A stretch of DNA of 64,000 bases, taken from Erythrophleum ivorense. Taxonomy: Eukaryota; Streptophyta; Magnoliopsida; Fabales; Fabaceae. The stretch covers positions 2,728,001 through 2,792,000 of the forward strand of contig JAIUCV010000101.1 of NCBI GenBank assembly GCA_026724425.1, in the 5' to 3' direction. The notes beneath the pieces are model-generated. The model had not been told where the DNA came from and searched no databases. It worked only from the letters and a program-made list of their open reading frames with translations. Below, piece by piece: positions 9,484 to 18,320 of the stretch; position 1 is the stretch's first letter; each line of letters opens with the position of its first letter. The translations under genes and the position numbers were made by a program.

Positions 9484-11595
9484 ATGTGGGTTTCAAGCTC
9501 AATTCTTAACCTCAAGTCTTCTGTGTTGAATCATTGGTTTTCCAGAACCAAAGCTTTTGGGTATATCTGGTGTAGGGCTTTTTTGGTTCCTTCTTCGTTG
9601 GCTGATTATAATAACCACAGACTTGAGAGTGATTCTGGTAATTTAACCTACTTTGCATCATCACGACATTGTGCTTCAAATGCAGGAGTTTATTCCAGTG
9701 AGCCTTTTGGTGAAGACATTGATACGGTTGTCAAGAATATTGTAGTAGTCCCAAGTGATTGTGTTGAAACTATTAGAAATGTGCTTGTGAAGCACAGTTG
9801 GATACAAAGATTTGATATTTGTGGGTTTGGTATTGAGCTTGATCAGTACAAAGTCATCAGGATTTTGGATGATTTGTTTGAAGAGACTTCGGATGCATCT
9901 GTTGCTCTTTACTTCTTCAGGTGGTCAGAGTTGTGGATTGGCGCTGAGCACTCTAGCAGATCCATCAGCCGTATGATACACATTTTGGTATCTGGAAACA
10001 TGAATTACAGAGCTGTGGATATGCTTCTCCATCTGGTGAAGAGATGTAGTGGAGAAGAGAGGTCGTTGTGTTTAGTTATGAATGATCTTTTCGAAACTCG
10101 TATTATTGATCATCGGGTGTTAGAGACCGTGCTTTCCATTCTGATTGATTGTTGCATTAAAGAGAAGACAGTAGGCATTGCCCTGAAGCTAACTTACAAA
10201 ATGGATCAGCTTGGGATCTTTCCTTCACGTGGTGTTTGTATCTCGTTGCTCAAGGAAGTTATACGAATTCACAAGCTGGAGTTAGCTCGGGAATTCGTTG
10301 AACGCATGGTTAGTCGAGGGAGGCATCTGAATGCTGCTGTGTTTAGCCTATTCATTAGTAGATACTGCTCTGATGGAGATTTTGATAAAGGTTGGGAGCT
10401 TCTTATGGGGATGAAACAGTATTATGGCATCAGACCAGATATTGTGGCATTTACAGTTTTCATTCATGGATTATGTAAAGCAGGCTTCCTCAAAGAAGCG
10501 ACTTCGGTGTTGTTTAACCTCAAACTCTTTGGCATCTCTCAGGACTCTGTATCTGTTAGTTCTGTTATAGATGCTTTCTGTAAAGTAGGAAAGCCAGAGG
10601 AAGCCGTTAAGCTCATTCATTACTTCCGTCTTAGACCAAACATTTTTGTGTACAGTAGCTTTCTGTCGAAGATATGTAGCGAAGGAGACATGGTAAGAGC
10701 TTCTACCGTATTTCAGGAGATGTTTGAGTTGGGGCTCTTTCCTGATTGTGTGTGTTTTACTACTATGATCAGTGGATACTGTAAATTAGGCAAGTTGGAT
10801 AAAGCTTTCCAGTGTTTTGGAGCGCTGTTGAAAAGCGGAAACATTCCGTCTTTGACAACGTATACACTGCTTATTGGTGGTTGCAGCAAGTTTGGAAATG
10901 TAGGCGATGCGGAATCTCTGTTTCAGGGAATGATAAGCGAAGGTTTGGTGCCTGATGTTGTAACGTTTAACAATCTGATGAATGGGTATGGGAAGACTCA
11001 TCAGCTGAATAAAGTTTTTGAGGTTATTGATAGGATGAGATCTGCTGGTGTGTCTCCAGATGTTGCAACTTACAATATCTTGATACATAGCATGGTCGTC
11101 AGAGGATATGTTGATGAAGCAAACGGTGTTATCAACGAGCTTATCCGAAGGGGATTTGTTCCTAGCGCATTGGCATTCACCGATGTGATTGGTGGGTTCT
11201 TGAAAAGAGGGGGTTTTCAGGAAGCGTTTCTGCTGTGGTTCTACATGGCTGATCTTAGAGTGGAGCCTGATGTTGTAACGTGCAGTGCGTTGTTACATGG
11301 GTATTGCAGAGTGCAGAGAATGGGTGAGGCTATGGTTTTGTTTAATAAGTTGCTTGATGCAGGGCTAAAGCCAGATGTGGTTTTGTATAATACACTCATC
11401 CATGGATATTGCAGTGGAGGAGATATTGAGAGAGCAAGCGAGTTGATTGGTTCGATGGTTCAAAGGGGGATGTTTCCGAATGATAGTACTTATGTAGCAC
11501 TTGTTGTGGGGTTTGAGAAGAAAGGGTTTATGAAATCAGAACAGCATGCATCTATGTTACTTGCAGAGATTCTTTTAGCAAATACTGCTAAGTGA
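9484..11595 (+). CDS. P-class pentatricopeptide repeat protein (703 aa)
   Basis: A single intronless frame of 703 residues. The N-terminus (MWVSSSILNLKSSVLNHWFS) is rich in Ser, Arg and hydrophobic residues and lacks acids, as in organelle targeting peptides. From about residue 280 there are around a dozen consecutive 35-residue PPR units with the usual signature, for example DIVAFTVFIHGLCKAGFLKE, DCVCFTTMISGYCKLGKLDK, DVVTFNNLMNGYGKTHQLNK and DVVLYNTLIHGYCSGGDIER. No E, DYW or SMR domain follows the last unit, making it P-class. Such proteins bind organellar RNA and act in processing, stability or translation, mostly in mitochondria. By order it is the At2g19280 counterpart. The target RNA cannot be inferred safely by eye. 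An upstream leader around 9060-9480 probably contains a 5' UTR intron. Confidence 0.93.
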   Translation: MWVSSSILNLKSSVLNHWFSRTKAFGYIWCRAFLVPSSLADYNNHRLESDSGNLTYFASSRHCASNAGVYSSEPFGEDIDTVVKNIVVVPSDCVETIRNVLVKHSWIQRFDICGFGIELDQYKVIRILDDLFEETSDASVALYFFRWSELWIGAEHSSRSISRMIHILVSGNMNYRAVDMLLHLVKRCSGEERSLCLVMNDLFETRIIDHRVLETVLSILIDCCIKEKTVGIALKLTYKMDQLGIFPSRGVCISLLKEVIRIHKLELAREFVERMVSRGRHLNAAVFSLFISRYCSDGDFDKGWELLMGMKQYYGIRPDIVAFTVFIHGLCKAGFLKEATSVLFNLKLFGISQDSVSVSSVIDAFCKVGKPEEAVKLIHYFRLRPNIFVYSSFLSKICSEGDMVRASTVFQEMFELGLFPDCVCFTTMISGYCKLGKLDKAFQCFGALLKSGNIPSLTTYTLLIGGCSKFGNVGDAESLFQGMISEGLVPDVVTFNNLMNGYGKTHQLNKVFEVIDRMRSAGVSPDVATYNILIHSMVVRGYVDEANGVINELIRRGFVPSALAFTDVIGGFLKRGGFQEAFLLWFYMADLRVEPDVVTCSALLHGYCRVQRMGEAMVLFNKLLDAGLKPDVVLYNTLIHGYCSGGDIERASELIGSMVQRGMFPNDSTYVALVVGFEKKGFMKSEQHASMLLAEILLANTAK

Positions 11596-11649
11596 CGTTG
11601 AATGATTTTACAATGTTTAGTGTGTTTCTACTTAGGCTCTCATCGTCGA

Positions 11650-11855
11650 GTTAGCTCATCAGCCAGAATTGAAAACCGTGAACGTACAAGTTAGAGGCGA
11701 TGACGGTTAGCATAGCAGAACGTGAGCGACCTGAAGCTGAAGAAGAAGAAGAAGAAGAAGAAGAAGCTCTTGAGGAGGAAACTGGTGGTGGTCATGGGAG
11801 AAACAGAGACAATCAGACAAAACAAATAGTGGTTGAGAAAGAGATACGGAAACTT
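11650..11855 (+). pseudogene. Relic of an MFAP1-like gene
   Basis: The frame from 11700 contains IAERERPEAEEEEEEEEEAL and, further on, TKQIVVEKEIRK. In the intact MFAP1 copy at 5762-7018 the corresponding text is VAERDLLEAKEEALEELAKK and TKQIVVEEVRKD. Just upstream, out of frame and interrupted by stops, IENRERT resembles the TEDREKV area of MFAP1. The intervening and flanking parts are lost, so this is a degraded fragment. It lies 3' of the PPR gene, so intact and broken MFAP1 copies flank the RPL14 plus PPR pair. Confidence 0.7.
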
Positions 11856-12056
11856 GTGTGTAAATGTTTCAGGGTATTTTGTAAACTTATGTTGCTTTGA
11901 GGTAGTTTTGCAATTTCTAGTGTCACGTAAAACAAACATATTTTCTTTCAAATATTTACATATACAGTACAACTTACATATACGAGACAGTTTATTTTGT
12001 TTTCATACACCACAACTTAACTACGTGATTTTTGGCTTGTTTAAGGACTTAATTAA

Positions 12057-12539
12057 TCATTCATCATCATCACCAGTGATTTCAACGACTCTCACGTTGC
12101 GATTCTCCTCGATCGCCGGCGGAGAAGAACCACCTTCTTTCGCGACGAACACAACGAGAAACCCGTCCTCCATCCACGCCGTCACCTGATCCGTCAAAGC
12201 GTTATCGGGAAGCTTGAATCTGCTCATGAACTTGTTGTCGCCAGTACAGATCTGGAGAAATCCTTCGTCGTCCACGAACACAATCGCTTCGTCCTGTGTC
12301 GTTCCCGGAAGATACGCCTTGAAAACGTGAGCCGCCGGAGTCTCCGTCCAATTGAGCTGCGTTTCCACGGTGGACGAAGAAGAGGACGGGAAGATTTCTC
12401 GGGATAGTGAAGGGAAATGGTGAGAAAGCAGGAGAGACGGTGATGGGAAGTCAAAGAAGGTGTTCATGAGCTCAAATGGCTCCCAGATTCTATCCCCGGA
12501 AGAGAATCTCCGGCGATCGTTGATCGGAATTATCGACAT
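12057..12539 (-). CDS. HSP20-like (alpha-crystallin domain) protein, 160 aa
   Basis: Intronless, starting MSIIPINDRRRFSSGDRIWE. Residues about 50-145 form a small heat shock domain: NWTETPAAHVFKAYLPG, a central QICTGDNKFMSRFKLPDNA, then VTAWMEDGFLVVFVAKE. The usual NGVL near the end of the domain is replaced by DGFLVVFV, and the C-terminal tail is short and acidic (VVEITGDDDE) with no I-X-I oligomerisation motif. It therefore belongs to the divergent HSP20-like group and is not a classical class I/II sHSP. By position it corresponds to At2g19310. A chaperone role is likely but not shown. A heat-shock-element-like cluster lies about 65-85 bp upstream of the start codon. Confidence 0.9.
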   Translation of the reverse strand: MSIIPINDRRRFSSGDRIWEPFELMNTFFDFPSPSLLLSHHFPSLSREIFPSSSSSTVETQLNWTETPAAHVFKAYLPGTTQDEAIVFVDDEGFLQICTGDNKFMSRFKLPDNALTDQVTAWMEDGFLVVFVAKEGGSSPPAIEENRNVRVVEITGDDDE

Positions 12540-12601
12540 CTTTCTTGTTTCCTACTCTAGAAAGTAACAAAAGCTACTGACCTATAAAATCTTTACCAAG
12601 A

Positions 12602-12625
12602 GAATTCTAGAGTGTTCTTGAAGAA
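12602..12625 (-). promoter_or_regulatory. Heat shock element-like cluster upstream of the HSP20-like gene
   Basis: The alternating units GAATTC, then AGA, then TTCTTGAAGAA occur at 12602-12625, about 65-85 bp before the ATG at 12539 (minus strand gene). Two adjacent nTTCnnGAAn-type units fit an HSF binding site. Binding itself is inferred. Confidence 0.45.
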
Positions 12626-12853
12626 ACAACTGGGCTTAAACGTCGAAGTAAAAAGCCCAATGGGCTTTCCACAAAAGCCTTTTTCTCTCTCCTTTCTTCT
12701 TCCCGGAATTATCTGAAAATGTTGGTGTTTTGATGTTTGTGCTCGTAAATCAAATGTAGGATGAAGATATCGGTTTCGTCAACTGATTGATATATATTAA
12801 AAGAAGAAAAAGAACATTTCCATGCAAAAAAGTTACTAAAAATACATAATATA

Positions 12854-13102
12854 CTACTCGAGCGACGAATCCATCTTCCGTACGGTTCTTGAGAAAGCAA
12901 GAATGTCTTCCGGCTCGCGAGCGCCACCGTCTCCGTCGCCGTTTCTTCTACCGCCGCCTCCTTCTTCCACTATAGATTCTTGAATGATCCCTCTCACCGT
13001 GTCTTTGGTATTTCCCGCCTCATTGGTGACGACGGCAGCTGATTCGTCTCTCTTCTTGTTCTGTTCCTTCTCCTTCTCCATTCTCTCTTTCGTTGCTTCC
13101 AT
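12854..13102 (-). CDS. Small highly charged protein of unknown function (82 aa)
   Basis: The frame from the ATG at 13102 reads MEATKERMEKEKEQNKKRDE, then VTNEAGNTKDTVRGIIQES, a Gly-rich hinge GGGGRRNGDGDGG, and ends REPEDILAFSRTVRKMDSSLE. It stops with TAG at 12854-12856. An upstream in-frame extension exists up to 13375, but it is AT-rich and unlike the coding part, so the inner Met is preferred. No family is recognised. Position matches a hypothetical gene, At2g19320, in A. thaliana. The sequence looks intrinsically disordered, with a short amphipathic C-terminal helix. A coding assignment is likely but not certain. Confidence 0.6.
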   Translation of the reverse strand: MEATKERMEKEKEQNKKRDESAAVVTNEAGNTKDTVRGIIQESIVEEGGGGRRNGDGDGGAREPEDILAFSRTVRKMDSSLE

Positions 13103-14013
13103 ATCTCTCTGTTTTTTTTTTCCCTTTCTCTGAGGTCTCGCAAGGTTTATTATTGTTTTATTATTGTTTCCTGGTAACATTTTCTCGATTACGTGTACGT
13201 AAGAGGTTATTACGTGGCGGTGTATGATGTGAAGGTCGTTTTTTCGAGGGATTCGTGGAAGATGAGTCAAATGAAGATGATAAACTACAATAAAGCCCCT
13301 CAAAAGATTCTTGTATTTCGAAAATACCCTTTTTTCGACCGTTGAAATGAATTTTATGATCTGAATTCTAAACAAAACAAAAGGTGAAATTGTTGCTTAA
13401 AAGAGTTATAAATCAGTTGTGACAATTTATTTAAATTGTTTTATTCTTTTTGAGTTTATCTAGTTCAAACTAGTTATTCAAATTCAAAACGTTGTCATTT
13501 TATAACGAGATTAATTTAGTGTTTAACTACAGTAAGAAAATTTTCTTAACTTAACTTTTTACTCTGGATAAAAATAGTCATATGACTTATGTGTCAAGTA
13601 CATTTTAGTGCAAATGAATATACGGATTTTTAAACAATTTCAGTGTGTGAACCCTAACAATGAGAACATTCCTTTGGATTTGGTCAAAAGATGCGAACAA
13701 AATAATAAAGATTTGAAAGTTTAGTGATAGAAAGGTAGGAGCGATTTGCGGAGTATTTGACTTTTTAATCAGGTGGTTAGCAAACCTTGACCACTAATAA
13801 TCACCTAATTAATCTCCTTTTATTTATGGCTTTAATATTTAAATTGATCTACTTCCTTTCTAATCCCACTAAAACGTCTCCTCCGTACATCTTTCAAACT
13901 CTCTCCGTACACACACCATTTGTTATACCTTTTAAGCTTTAAACTTTCATTCTTCTATCGTTTGACCATTCTCTTCTCTTCAACCATATACATCACAATA
14001 CACATATATAAAG
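13103..14013. other. Intergenic region between two divergent genes
   Basis: AT-rich sequence holding the promoters of the small gene (minus) and PIRL6 (plus). TTGACC-type boxes occur near 13785-13790 (CCTTGACCAC). No further gene seen. Confidence 0.6.
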
Positions 14014-15435
14014 ATGATATGCGAGGAGGCATATCATCAGCAACCACAAGGGCAGATCAAGGAACAAATGATGACGATGATGGATCAACCTAATAAACAC
14101 CAAAGGAGGAAATCACCTTTATGGTCCCCATCATCACCATCGTCACCATCATCACCAAAATCACCATTATGGTCTCCATCATCACCTAAATCACCATCAT
14201 CATCACCTAAATCACCATCATCATTCGACAACATTAACAATGAAGAAGAGAGGCTAGAGGTTATGAATTTGAGTGGGATGGCTTTGGAATCTCTACCTAA
14301 TCCTTCACTTAATTTAGCTCAAATTTGCAAGCTCGATCTCTCCAACAACCACCTCCAGGTTTATATCTAAACACACATATTTATTCTTGCTTGATTCAAT
14401 GTACATATCATAAGCATGTACATGAACATACTCATGTTAGTCTAGCCATTTTGAGGATGTTTTTGTTTTGGTTGTGAACACAGACCATACCAGAATCACT
14501 TACAGCAAGACTACTCAACTTGATAGCATTAGATGTTCACTCAAATCAGATCAAAGCTCTTCCAAACTCCATTGGTTGTCTCTCCAAGCTCAAGACCCTC
14601 AACGTCTCCGGCAACTTTCTTGTTTCCCTCCCAAAATCTATCCAACATTGCAGGTTTCACCCCTTAACTTTCACAAAACGCTCACAACACCCCAAAACCA
14701 AACAAACTTATGTATTTACATGACTCCCTTTATGTGGTTTTCTTCAGGTCTTTGGAAGAGCTAAATGCAAACTTCAACATACTCATCAGATTACCAGACT
14801 CAATTGGATTTGAACTTACCAATCTAAGGAAGCTCTCTGTCAACTCCAACAAGCTCATTAGCCTCCCAGTCTCCATTACCCACCTTACCTCTCTCCGTGT
14901 CCTCGACGCTCGTCTCAACTGCCTCATGATTCTCCCGGAAGATCTCGAGAACCTCATCAACCTCGAGATCCTCAATGTCAGCCAGAACTTCCAGTACCTC
15001 TCTGCCCTCCCTTCTTCCATTGGCCTCCTCATGAACCTCATCGAGCTTGATGTTAGCTACAACAAGATCACTGCCTTGCCTGAGTCCATCGGCTGCATGA
15101 GACGGTTGAGAAAGCTGAGTGTTGAAGGAAACCCGCTCGTGTCCCCGCCCATGGAGGTGATGGAGCAGAATCTGCAGGTGGTGAGAGAGTATCTGACACA
15201 GAAGATGAATGGTTGCGGCTCACCAAAGAGTCCCAACAAGAAGAAGTCTTGGGGATTTGGTAAGTTGGTAAAGTATGGGACTTTCAATGGCGGATCAAGA
15301 AGCTGGAATAGAGAAGACAGGGAAGGTTTCATCATGCCTGAGTACCGTTCCATCGACAGTCTTGCTTCGCCTCGGTATTCTGGTATGTTCTCTCCTCGCC
15401 GTCTCTTTTCTCCAAAAACCTATTTCAGCAGATGA
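14014..15435 (+). CDS. PIRL6: Plant intracellular Ras-group-related LRR protein 6 (400 aa)
   Basis: Three exons, 14014-14358, 14484-14653 and 14748-15435, join to 401 codons including the stop. After a Gln/Met-rich start comes a Ser/Pro repeat block (SPLWSPSSPSSPSSPKSPLW, residues about 30-70), then about nine intracellular-type leucine-rich repeats of 23 residues (LTNLRKLSVNSNKLISLPVS, LINLEILNVSQNFQYLSALP, LMNLIELDVSYNKITALPES). The PIRL signature GNPLVSPP lies after the last repeat, followed by a basic tail with SPKSPNKKK. PIRLs resemble Ras-binding LRR proteins such as SUR-8. Arabidopsis PIRL6 is required for gametogenesis and its transcripts are regulated by alternative splicing with intron retention. 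Retention of intron 1 here would stop translation within a few codons (VYI stop). The acceptor and donor of intron 2 are canonical. Confidence 0.95.
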
Positions 15436-15992
15436 AACAGAGAGGTTCCACATTCCTACTACATATAGCATCAGTTCCACAAGAATCCAGTTTTGTTTAT
15501 AAATTTCAATTATTTCATAATTACATGTATAAAGAGTATTTCAATATGTTCATCAGATTCTAGAATTGTTTTTTCATTACGTAAGCTTGCACCAGGTCCC
15601 TGTTTTCTATACACACCAAATTTTGTTCATGAATATAAAAGTGTCTCCTTTTCTTCCTGATTCTTTAGACATTAACGAAAGGCAATGTACGTCGCATACC
15701 ATAAGGAAGATAATTTCACTTCTCAACTCTTAGTTCCTCTGCTACACAGCTTAAGTGTTTCACTTTTAAAGATCTCTACTTTTCTGTTCTGCTTATATCA
15801 CTCCCGCAGAAAATTGCAAGGCAAAATGATAAATCAATTTGAACATTTCCTAAGAATTTCATTCAAATCCAAAGCTTGAAAATTAGTAATGTACTCAAAG
15901 ACAGAAACTCAATATACAAAAAGACATAACTTTTCTAGTGTTCGGTCTTAAAACTGAAGTTCCCATTACAAATTGAAGTTGATCGAAAACCC
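15436..15992. other. Convergent 3' spacer
   Basis: The spacer lies between the convergent ends of PIRL6 and the OST subunit gene. It holds 3' UTR-like AT-rich sequence. The small plus frame at 15685-15879 shows no domain. Nothing else seen. Confidence 0.6.
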
Positions 15993-16523
15993 CTAATGGA
16001 GATAACCGGGGATCTTGATTCGGATGAAGAGCATACTCATGACATAAGCGATGACAATAGAGGAGATTCCAGCAATAGCATATGAAGCTTTAACGCTTTT
16101 GGCTCTGTTCTTATCAAGTGCCAAATCAAGCATAACGATCCCAATCCCACCGAGAACGAACATAAATCCTGAGGAGAGACCTTCAATGATGTATTGCCCG
16201 TTGACCCGACCCGACATAAACACCACGGGTCGTATCGTTCCAGTGATTGGGTCTTGGGTCGATCCGATACCCGGAGGCTCGACTATCACGTCGTAGACGA
16301 AACCTGATACTACGAGGAAGTAAGTGAGGAGAATCAGTGCGTATACAGTCATCGGAGAAGGAAGCGTGAACGATGGGATCTTGAGACGGAGACGCGGTGG
16401 CCGGAGAAATGAGAACGGGAGGATTCGGAGAAGGTGGAATATTGGATCTATCGAGGACTGATCTGTACCGTCCGATACGCCGGAGCCGGATGCTACGGTT
16501 TGTGAATCAGATCTCCGAGCCAT
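15993..16523 (-). CDS. Oligosaccharyltransferase subunit OSTC/DC2-like (176 aa)
   Basis: Intronless, starting MARRSDSQTVASGSGVSDGT. Conserved family text is LPSPMTVYALILLTYFLVVS, YDVIVEPPGIGSTQD, RPVVFMSGRVNGQYIIEGL and the C-terminal FIRIKIPGYLH. Three hydrophobic spans are visible, at about 57-80, 115-135 and 146-168. Human OSTC (DC2) has the same three-helix layout and the same DVIVEPP and KLPGYL ends; it helps dock the STT3A-type oligosaccharyltransferase at the translocon in the ER membrane. The N-terminal 50 residues are plant-specific. By order it matches At2g19340, annotated in the OST3/OST6-type oligosaccharyltransferase/magnesium transporter group. The DC2 homology is clearer to me than the OST3/6 label. 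Confidence 0.88.
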   Translation of the reverse strand: MARRSDSQTVASGSGVSDGTDQSSIDPIFHLLRILPFSFLRPPRLRLKIPSFTLPSPMTVYALILLTYFLVVSGFVYDVIVEPPGIGSTQDPITGTIRPVVFMSGRVNGQYIIEGLSSGFMFVLGGIGIVMLDLALDKNRAKSVKASYAIAGISSIVIAYVMSMLFIRIKIPGYLH

Positions 16524-16552
16524 TTTGTCGGATCCTTAGAATTGGCTCTTGG

Positions 16553-16583
<31 letters not shown>

Positions 16584-16869
16584 GACTGTAGTAGGAAGAC
16601 TTTCAGAGTTGGGCTTGTTTGGACACTATGATACAACTATATCCGGTAGACGTTATCAGTTTTTTAAATTTTACTTTTGGAGCTATATCAGTTTGCAGGT
16701 TTCGAGTTTCGCACTAAAGATATTAATTGTTCAAAATGACCCCTACAAAACTACATTTTGGACGTCAAAAAAACTTTGTAAGAAATCTAAGAAAAAAGTT
16801 TAGATTGAGACAACTGTGTTAATTTAAAACCTCCTAATTTGAAACAAAATTAGGCTATTTTTCGTTGCC

Positions 16870-17280
16870 GTTTTCAGGAATTCAAATTAAACGACATGTA
16901 GTTCTTCACATATAGTCTAGATAACAAATCCGGCAAGACTTCCACTTGGTTGTTTTAACGAATTTATCCATCTCCGTCGTCATCTACGGCAGAAGCTTAA
17001 AATTGACGTCGATGGATCCCGATCGTTTTCCGGTGAAATTGATTCGGAGGCTATTCAATGGCTTACATGGACCACGCATTCTCGATATCTGACACGAGGA
17101 CCTGATGACTGTTCGTACACCGTCAGTAATCGACCGCCGGTGAAGGAAGTCTTCACTCGTGGAGGTGATTGAGACCCACGGTACGATTTCTTATTTAATT
17201 GATACTAATTCTCGCTCCCACGAGTCACTACGTTTGTCACTAGCAGCCTTTTGTTTGTTAATCAAAATTAGCTTGGATTG
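16870..17280 (+). pseudogene. Broken duplicate of the TMEM230-like gene 5' end
   Basis: This matches 21410-21965 over the leader (AATCCGGCAAGACTT), the first coding exon and the start of the intron (CACGGTACGATTTCTTATTT). The start ATGGCTTACATGGACCACGC at 17058 is kept, but the frame shifts near GACACGAGGACC and about 75 bp encoding the first membrane helix are missing after GTGAAGGAAG. No second exon follows. It is a non-functional partial copy in the same orientation as the intact gene 4.6 kb downstream, with the sugar transporter gene between them. Confidence 0.92.
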
Positions 17281-18320
17281 AGACTCTGCAAACCCTGCAA
17301 ATGAACAAAGCTCAACTGTTTATTACTTGTTTCTAAAATCAATTTTCTATAGCTTTAAAAGGGGCCCTAAACAATTTAAACATTATCTTTAGAGAGAAAG
17401 ACAAAAGCTTTTTGGGGAAATGACACGAAAGATACGGCGGTCCGTGAGATATATAAGTCGCCAAATTCATATAAGTTAACGAATAACGAAATATCGATGA
17501 GAGTACTACACGGGGCACTATCATTGATCCTCTCCGCTAATATCATAATCAACGGTCGCAATCACAGTTTGGTGGGTTATCTTTGAACTCTTCTAATCTG
17601 CTTTTGTTTTGATTTCCTGCAAATCCCATTTTATAAAGACAATCTTTTTTTCCGATAGAAGAATTTAGTAGTCACGACGAATTCTGATTATGGATTCATA
17701 GGAAGCCTAGATAGTAGATACTGAGATCAAGTTCTTGACAAGAGGCCAAAAACATCACGTGTCTGTCTCTGTCAAAACCCACGTCACGCCAGCCACTAGC
17801 ATGTGTATTAATACATTTACGTATTCACTTTTACTTAAACATCTTTTTTATAAGTCAATGTACTTAGTACTGGTCATCTTACAGAAGATGTTTTACACAG
17901 AACAGAATATTCGTTTATGGATAATAGTGTTATTATTATATACCTCAAATTTGTTTTAGCCCCGTCAAGTGGCTGACTCAACGTTGTCATTTAGCTATAA
18001 TGGAAATTAATCTGATGGTTGTCATCACAAAAACTGGAAACCCAAATTTTTCCAGCGGCTGCCCTTCAATTTAATGGAGAAAAAGACATAAACCATCTTT
18101 CATTTCTTGGTAATAAACCCCACAAAGCTTTCTTGCCTAAAGGATCATTATTACCTATAAAAAAAGTTTGCTCTTTTGTATATTTTTATCCTCGTCCTCT
18201 GCTTTTCCAGTTTCCTCTTTTGTGTATTTCTGTCTTCTTACTCAACTTTTGCTTCAGGCTTCGTCTCTTTGCAGCTTTTGCGGTGGTTGTGGAGACGAAA
18301 TAGCCCAGAAAGGAAGATAT
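17281..18320. other. Promoter and leader region of the sugar transporter gene
   Basis: No coding signal. It contains CCACGTCACG-type ABRE-like text near 17780 and a long pyrimidine-rich stretch at 18170-18290 that is probably the 5' UTR of the transporter. The left edge meets the TMEM230 relic. Confidence 0.5.

Noticed and set aside
10786..11088. 100-residue minus-strand frame inside the PPR gene
   Set aside because: It is an antisense shadow of the PPR repeats.
14468..14764. 98-residue plus frame overlapping PIRL6 exon 2
   Set aside because: It is an alternative frame through exon 2 and the following intron; the LRR frame explains the region.
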